Shown here: positions 59,271 to 64,000 of the stretch, piece after piece | Position numbering within the stretch: the first letter of the stretch is position 1 | Layout: every line of letters begins with the position of its first letter | Origin: Candidatus Rhodoferax mariagerensis | GTDB taxonomy: Bacteria > Pseudomonadota > Gammaproteobacteria > Burkholderiales > Burkholderiaceae_C | Reading direction: 5' to 3' | NCBI GenBank assembly: GCA_016719055.1 | Contig: JADKAW010000038.1 | Span: 1 to 64,000, forward strand | Length of the DNA: 64,000 bases | Notes under the pieces: generated by a model | Database searches by the model: none | The model's input: only the letters and a program-made list of their open reading frames with translations | What the model was told of the DNA's origin: nothing | Made by a program: the position numbers and the translations under genes

Positions 59271-61118
59271 TTGTCTATCGAAACCATTCTCAAAGAAGTT
59301 TTTGGCTACCCCGCCTTTCGCGGTCCGCAGCGAGACATCATTGACCATGTGGTGGCAGGTGGTGATGCGCTGGTGCTGATGCCTACCGGTGGCGGCAAAA
59401 GCCTGTGTTATCAGATTCCGGCGATTGCCCGCCAGCAGGCGGGTCTCGGTATCACTGTGGTGATTTCGCCGCTGATTGCGTTGATGCACGACCAGGTCGG
59501 CGCGCTGCACGAGGCCGGTGTGCAGGCCGAGTTTTTGAATTCAACGCTGTCCTGGCAGGCAGCAAGCAGGGTCGAGCAGCGGCTGGCGCAAGGTGACATC
59601 ACGCTGCTGTATGCCGCGCCAGAGCGGGTCACCACGCCACGTTTTCTGGAGCAGCTTGATGCCTTGTATACCCGTGGGCATCTGAGCTTGTTTGCCATCG
59701 ACGAGGCGCATTGTGTCAGCCAGTGGGGCCATGACTTCAGGCCCGAATACCGGGCACTGACGGTGTTGCACCAGCGTTACCCTGGCGTGCCGCGCATTGC
59801 ACTGACCGCCACTGCCGATGCCCTGACGCGCCAGGACATCACCCATCACCTGCAGCTGCAAGACGCGCGGCTGTTTATCAGCAGTTTTGACCGGCCGAAC
59901 ATTCGCTACACCATTGTTGAAAAGCGTGATTCCAGTCAGCAATTGCTGCGCTTCATCCGCGACGAACACTTGGGTGATGCCGGCGTGGTGTATTGCCAGT
60001 CACGCAAAAAGGTCGAAGAAACCGCCGAGCTGCTGTGCGACAACGGCATCGGCGCGCTGCCCTACCATGCCGGGCTGGATGCGCGCACCCGCCAGGCCAA
60101 TCAGGACCAGTTTTTGCGCACAGAAGGTGTGGTGATGGTGGCCACCATTGCCTTTGGCATGGGCATCGACAAGCCCGATGTGCGATTTGTGGCGCACCTG
60201 GACATGCCCAAAAACATCGAAGGTTATTACCAGGAAACCGGTCGCGCCGGGCGCGATGGCGAGGCCGCCGACGCCTGGATGTGTTACGGCCTGCAAGATG
60301 TGGTGAACCAACGCCGCATGATTGACGAGAGCCCGGCCGATGAGGCCTTCAAACAAGGCTTGCGCGGCAAACTTGAAGCCCTGCTCGGGCTGGCTGAGGC
60401 CACCGACTGCCGCCGGGTGCGTCTGCTGCGCTATTTTGGCGAGCCCAGTGCGCCCTGTGGCAATTGCGACAACTGCCTGCATTCGCCCGACATGTGGGAT
60501 GCCACCGATGCGGCAAGGCAACTGCTATCAACCATTTACCGTGTCCACAAGATGAGCGGCTTTGGTTTTGGTGCCGGGCACATCATCGACATTTTGCGGG
60601 GCAAGACCACCGACAAGGTGGCGCAACGCGGGCACCAGGCAATCAGCACTTTTGGCATCGGTGCAAGTGTCAGCGAGGCGCAATGGCGCAGTGTGTTGCG
60701 TCAGTTGCTGGCCATCGGTGCCGTGACGGTGGATGCACAGGCCTTTAATACCCTGGCGCTGACCGATGCCTCGCGCGCGGTACTCAGGGGCGAGGTACCG
60801 GTGCAATTGCGGGTGTTGCAAGCCAGATCAATCGAACGTAAAGTGCGCCAGCGGCTCACTGCCGCAGCCACCAAACCGGTGGCCATGCTGGATCGGGCGG
60901 GTCAAAACCGGTTTGCGGCACTAAAAGCCTGGCGTGCCGAGGTCGCCAAAGAACACAACTTGCCAGCCTACGTGATTTTTCACGATGCCACGCTGCATGC
61001 ATTGGCTTGCGCTGCACCGCAGTCGCTAGATGATTTGCAAGGCATCAGCGGCATCGGGGTGCGCAAACTGGAGGCTTATGGTGCCGCCGTGCTGGCGGTC
61101 GTCGCAGGTCTGGAATAA
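59271..61118 (+). CDS. recQ: ATP-dependent DNA helicase RecQ
   Basis: 615 residues. Helicase motifs: FRGPQRDIIDHV, LMPTGGGKSLCYQIPA (Walker A), FAIDEAHCVSQWGHDFRPEY (DEAH box), LTATADALT, CQSRKKVEETA and QETGRAGRDG. Zinc-binding cysteines are in APCGNCDNCL, followed by a winged helix (RQC) and a C-terminal HRDC domain (LQGISGIGVRKLEAYG). An in-frame stop lies three codons upstream, so the TTG at 59271 (SIETILKEVFG) is the only start that keeps the full N-terminus. The gene is bracketed by copies of the interspersed repeat. Confidence 0.95.
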   Translation: MSIETILKEVFGYPAFRGPQRDIIDHVVAGGDALVLMPTGGGKSLCYQIPAIARQQAGLGITVVISPLIALMHDQVGALHEAGVQAEFLNSTLSWQAASRVEQRLAQGDITLLYAAPERVTTPRFLEQLDALYTRGHLSLFAIDEAHCVSQWGHDFRPEYRALTVLHQRYPGVPRIALTATADALTRQDITHHLQLQDARLFISSFDRPNIRYTIVEKRDSSQQLLRFIRDEHLGDAGVVYCQSRKKVEETAELLCDNGIGALPYHAGLDARTRQANQDQFLRTEGVVMVATIAFGMGIDKPDVRFVAHLDMPKNIEGYYQETGRAGRDGEAADAWMCYGLQDVVNQRRMIDESPADEAFKQGLRGKLEALLGLAEATDCRRVRLLRYFGEPSAPCGNCDNCLHSPDMWDATDAARQLLSTIYRVHKMSGFGFGAGHIIDILRGKTTDKVAQRGHQAISTFGIGASVSEAQWRSVLRQLLAIGAVTVDAQAFNTLALTDASRAVLRGEVPVQLRVLQARSIERKVRQRLTAAATKPVAMLDRAGQNRFAALKAWRAEVAKEHNLPAYVIFHDATLHALACAAPQSLDDLQGISGIGVRKLEAYGAAVLAVVAGLE

Positions 61119-61130
61119 AGGGGCAAATTA

Positions 61131-61170
61131 GCCTGTAGCCCTTGCTGATAAAGCGCTGACAGCTATATAA
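61131..61170 (+). repeat. Short interspersed repeat directly after recQ
   Basis: GCCTGTAGCCCTTGCTGATA, then AAGCGCTGACAGCTATATAA: a clean copy between the recQ stop (61118) and the end of the convergent MCP gene (61198). Confidence 0.65.
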
Positions 61171-61197
61171 AGCAAAGCAAGCTAACCAAGCCCGGCG

Positions 61198-62940
61198 TCA
61201 GAAAGTCTCCCAATCCGCGTCGCTAGTGGCGGCCGGGCTGGTGGCGGGCTTGGGGGCGGGCAGCGGGGTCGCCTTGGCTGAAGCCGCCGGCTTGCTCCTG
61301 GCTGCTGCGCCTTTGGGCACGCCACCAGCGCGCCGATCTGATCCCTTGAAGGTGGCCTTGGGCACCGGGTGCGAACGCACTCTGGCCGCCGGCAGGGCGG
61401 CCAGGCTGTCGTTGCCACCCGAACTCAGCTTGAACACGGCAACCGTTTGCACCAGGTCTTGCGCCTGCGACTTGAGGCTGCTGGCTGCGGCCGCCATTTG
61501 TTCGACCAGTGCTGCATTTTGCTGGGTGACCTGGTCCATCATCGTCACGGCCTCGCCAACCTGCAAGACACCGAGACTTTGCTCATCGCTGGCGGTGCTG
61601 ATATGGCCCATGATGTCGGTCACCTGGCGAATCGACGAGACCACCTCGTTCATGGTGATACCGGCCTGATCCACCAGGGTGCTGCCTTGCTCCACCCGCT
61701 CGACACTGGCATTGATCAGCGCCTTGATTTCCTTGGCCGCTTCAGCACTGCGGCCAGCCAGCGAACGCACCTCAGAGGCCACCACCGCAAAACCGCGCCC
61801 CTGCTCACCGGCCCGGGCCGCCTCAACCGCAGCGTTCAGCGCCAGAATGTTGGTTTGAAAGGCAATACCGTCAATGACGCTGATGATGTCGCCAATTTTG
61901 CGTGAGGCTTCGTTGATGCCTTTCATGGTGTCAACCACTTGCGCGACAACCTCGCCGCCTTGCACCGCCACGGTGCTGGCTTTCAGGGCCAGCTGGTTGG
62001 CCTGGCGCGCTGAATCGGCGTTTTGTTTGACCGTGGCACTGAGTTGCTCCATGCTGGCCGCCGTTTCTTCAAGCGAACTGGCCTGGCTCTCGGTGCGTGC
62101 CGACAGATCGCTGTCGCCCTGGGCAATTTCAGAGCTGGCAATGGCAATGTTGGCGGCAGAATCCCGCACCTGACTAACCAATTTTTGCAGGGCGGCGTCC
62201 ATCTGCATCATCACCCCCATCAGGCTTTCAGGTCCGCCGTTGTTGCTGATGCGGCTGGTCAAGTCGCCTTGGGCGATGGCCGACAGGGCGGCGCGCGCGT
62301 CAGCGGGGTCGCCGCCTAATTCCTTGCGCAAGGTGCTTTGCATGCGAATATTCAGGATCAGCGCTACCAGCATGGCTAACACTGCAATCCCAACCGAGAC
62401 ACTCATGGACATGGAGGCTGAACTGCTGGCCTGCCGGTGCGCCTCAAGTGCGCTCTTGCTGGCGGCTTCACCCTGTTTTAACAGCTCCGCCTTGAGTTGC
62501 CGCCAGGCGGGAGTTTCCTCGGCGTTGATTACCGCGATCGCATCGCCGTTGGCAGCCACCAGCGCCAGCACTTTGTCTTGGGCTTTGGCCTGTTGGCTGC
62601 GCAGTGGTGGCAACTTTTCAAGCGCATTTTCAAAGTCGCTGCCTTTGGCGCTCTGCTGCGTGAGATTGAACGCCTTGTCGTAGTCGGCCTGTGCCGCCTT
62701 CAGGTTGTCGTAAGCCTTGGGATTTTTGGGGTCCAGCAGGATGTTGCGCATGGCTTGCCCCATTTGCAAACCCTGGGCATACATGTCAGAGAGCCCACGT
62801 TCCACCGCCTGATCGACACCAATGTAATGGTCAAACTGCCGCTGACTTTGCATCAGCGCTGCGATGCTGCTGATCAAACCAATCACAAACAAAATCGCTG
62901 GCACGGCTGCAAATGCGGTGATCTTGGTACCGAACTTCAT
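61198..62940 (-). CDS. Methyl-accepting chemotaxis protein with DWETF tail
   Basis: 580 residues. TM1 ~8-29, a four-helix periplasmic domain (VERGLSDMYAQGLQMGQAMR, NAEETPAWRQLKAELL), TM2 ~188-208, HAMP, and the signalling domain with IDGIAFQTNILALNAAVEAA and GRGFAVVASEVRSLAGRSAE. The C-terminal tail, rich in Pro, Ala and Lys, ends SDADWETF. This matches the NWETF-type pentapeptide that tethers CheR and CheB. Complete and undamaged. A close paralogue lies upstream in the same direction. Confidence 0.95.
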   Translation of the reverse strand: MKFGTKITAFAAVPAILFVIGLISSIAALMQSQRQFDHYIGVDQAVERGLSDMYAQGLQMGQAMRNILLDPKNPKAYDNLKAAQADYDKAFNLTQQSAKGSDFENALEKLPPLRSQQAKAQDKVLALVAANGDAIAVINAEETPAWRQLKAELLKQGEAASKSALEAHRQASSSASMSMSVSVGIAVLAMLVALILNIRMQSTLRKELGGDPADARAALSAIAQGDLTSRISNNGGPESLMGVMMQMDAALQKLVSQVRDSAANIAIASSEIAQGDSDLSARTESQASSLEETAASMEQLSATVKQNADSARQANQLALKASTVAVQGGEVVAQVVDTMKGINEASRKIGDIISVIDGIAFQTNILALNAAVEAARAGEQGRGFAVVASEVRSLAGRSAEAAKEIKALINASVERVEQGSTLVDQAGITMNEVVSSIRQVTDIMGHISTASDEQSLGVLQVGEAVTMMDQVTQQNAALVEQMAAAASSLKSQAQDLVQTVAVFKLSSGGNDSLAALPAARVRSHPVPKATFKGSDRRAGGVPKGAAARSKPAASAKATPLPAPKPATSPAATSDADWETF

Positions 62941-63047
62941 GGTCTGACTCCAATCAAGGTTTCAAAATTTTACGCTTGGCCGCTCCGTTGATCCATGTCA
63001 AACGTTGCCGTGGCTTCATTGGCCCAGCTGAACTGCGCGGTAGGGGG

Positions 63048-64000
63048 TTAAAAGGTTTCCCAATCGGCGTCGCTGGTGGCATTGCTGGTGAGGGTTTTGG
63101 CAGGTGCTGGTGTAGCAGATGGGCTGCGGGTTGCCGTGCCTTTGGTCGCGCCAACCGTGCGTCGGTCCGAGCCTTTGAAATTCGCCACCTTGGGCGCTAG
63201 TGACCGCACCTTGGCCGTTGGCAGGCGGGGCAGTCCAACGCTGTCTTCAGCACCCAGCTTGAACACGGCCACGGTTTGCACCAGGTCTTGTGCCTGAGAT
63301 TTCAGGCTATTGGCGGCGGCTGCCATTTCCTCAACCAGTGCCGCGTTTTGCTGGGTGACCTGGTCCATCTGGGTAATGGCCTCACCGACCTGTGACACAC
63401 CCAGGCTTTGCTCTTCGCTGGCGTTGCTGATCTGGCCCATGATGTCAGTGACCTGGCGGATGGAGCTGACCACATCGTTCATGGTGGTGCCGGCCTGGTC
63501 CACCAGCGAGGTGCCTTGTGCGACCCGCTCCACGCTGGCGCTGATAAGCACCTTGATTTCTTTGGCGGCTTCCGCCGAGCGCCCAGCCAGCGCGCGCACT
63601 TCGCTGGCCACCACCGCAAAACCACGCCCCTGCTCGCCCGCACGAGCCGCTTCTACCGCTGCGTTGAGCGCCAGGATGTTGGTCTGAAAAGCGATGCCGT
63701 CAATCACTTGAATAATGTCGGATATCTTGCGTGAGGCCTCGTTGATGCCTTTCATGGTGTCGACCACCTGCGCCACCACTTCGCCACCTTGGACTGCCAC
63801 CGTACTGGCGCTCATGGCCAGCTGGTTGGCCTGACGGGCCGAGTCGGCGTTTTGTTTGACCGTGGCGCTGAGCTGTTCCATGCTGGCAGCGGTTTGCTCA
63901 AGCGCACTGGCCTGGTTTTCGGTGCGTGCACTCAGATCCTGATTGCCTTGGGCAATCTCGGCGCTGGCCGTGGCCACCGATTCCGAACCCTGACGAACAT
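63048..64000 (-). CDS. Methyl-accepting chemotaxis protein with DWETF tail, start outside window
   Basis: Only the C-terminal ~317 residues are present: the signalling domain (IDGIAFQTNILALNAAVEAA, GRGFAVVASEVRALAGRSAE) and a Pro/Ala/Thr-rich tail ending SDADWETF. It is nearly identical to the receptor at 61198-62940 through the signalling domain and diverges in the tail linker, so the pair arose by tandem duplication. The open frame continues past 64000 without a stop. Confidence 0.93.
   Translation of the reverse strand, partial: VRQGSESVATASAEIAQGNQDLSARTENQASALEQTAASMEQLSATVKQNADSARQANQLAMSASTVAVQGGEVVAQVVDTMKGINEASRKISDIIQVIDGIAFQTNILALNAAVEAARAGEQGRGFAVVASEVRALAGRSAEAAKEIKVLISASVERVAQGTSLVDQAGTTMNDVVSSIRQVTDIMGQISNASEEQSLGVSQVGEAITQMDQVTQQNAALVEEMAAAANSLKSQAQDLVQTVAVFKLGAEDSVGLPRLPTAKVRSLAPKVANFKGSDRRTVGATKGTATRSPSATPAPAKTLTSNATSDADWETF

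Overview
The window looks like chromosome of a GC-rich betaproteobacterium of the Burkholderiales, most likely Comamonadaceae and plausibly near Rhodoferax or Polaromonas. This rests on the def-fmt / LysM-dprA-smg arrangement, a DUF1631 gene, yajC-secD-secF, methyl-accepting chemotaxis proteins (MCPs) ending in DWETF, and a short interspersed repeat that I associate with this family. No rRNA, tRNA, CRISPR array, complete insertion sequence or prophage was seen.

Layout. 1-1.1 kb: start of a kdp potassium-pump operon (minus strand) with a KdpE-like operator. 1.4-6.1 kb: a decaying block with a phospholipase D gene (in-frame stop), a metallophosphoesterase lipoprotein (frameshift), the head of a patatin lipoprotein, and a double-receiver protein (frameshift) followed by what may be a kinase tail. 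6.2-11 kb: a Tat-exported FAD oxidoreductase, an HDOD protein and a PAS-GGDEF-EAL protein. 11-22.6 kb: a minus-strand sensory operon with a REC-HD-GYP protein, a kinase-less Cache-GAF sensor and two giant hybrid histidine kinases, the last three joined by ATGA overlaps. 22.7-26.2 kb: speD, an Old Yellow Enzyme homologue, gap and a single-domain receiver.

26.3-44.6 kb is a large chemotaxis locus on the minus strand. In transcription order it holds a receiver, an MCP with a C-terminal Cache domain, a CheZ-like protein, cheY, a STAS protein, cheA, cheW, an MCP stub, an MCP, a PAS protein, an MCP, cheV, a 64-residue tail protein, an MCP, cheR, cheD and cheB. Immediately upstream lies phosphoglycerate kinase carrying an apparent C-terminal HPt domain. 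46.3-57.6 kb is housekeeping: azlDC, fmt, def, LysM, dprA, smg, DUF1631, secF, secD and yajC. 57.6-58.7 kb holds repeat elements and no convincing gene. 58.7-64 kb has an SMR exporter, recQ and two MCPs of the DWETF type.

The most unusual points are the PGK-HPt fusion next to an orphan receiver and the che locus; tandem MshEN-type (c-di-GMP-binding) motifs inside CheA; an NF(K/R)PY tail shared by three che-locus MCPs and by a small soluble protein, in contrast to the DWETF tail of the distant MCPs; a DxxxQ CheZ-like protein; and an MCP whose Cache domain follows the signalling domain. Single-base indels are concentrated at 30.1-37.7 kb and 1.4-5.7 kb. They could be sequence errors or real decay, and only raw reads can decide.
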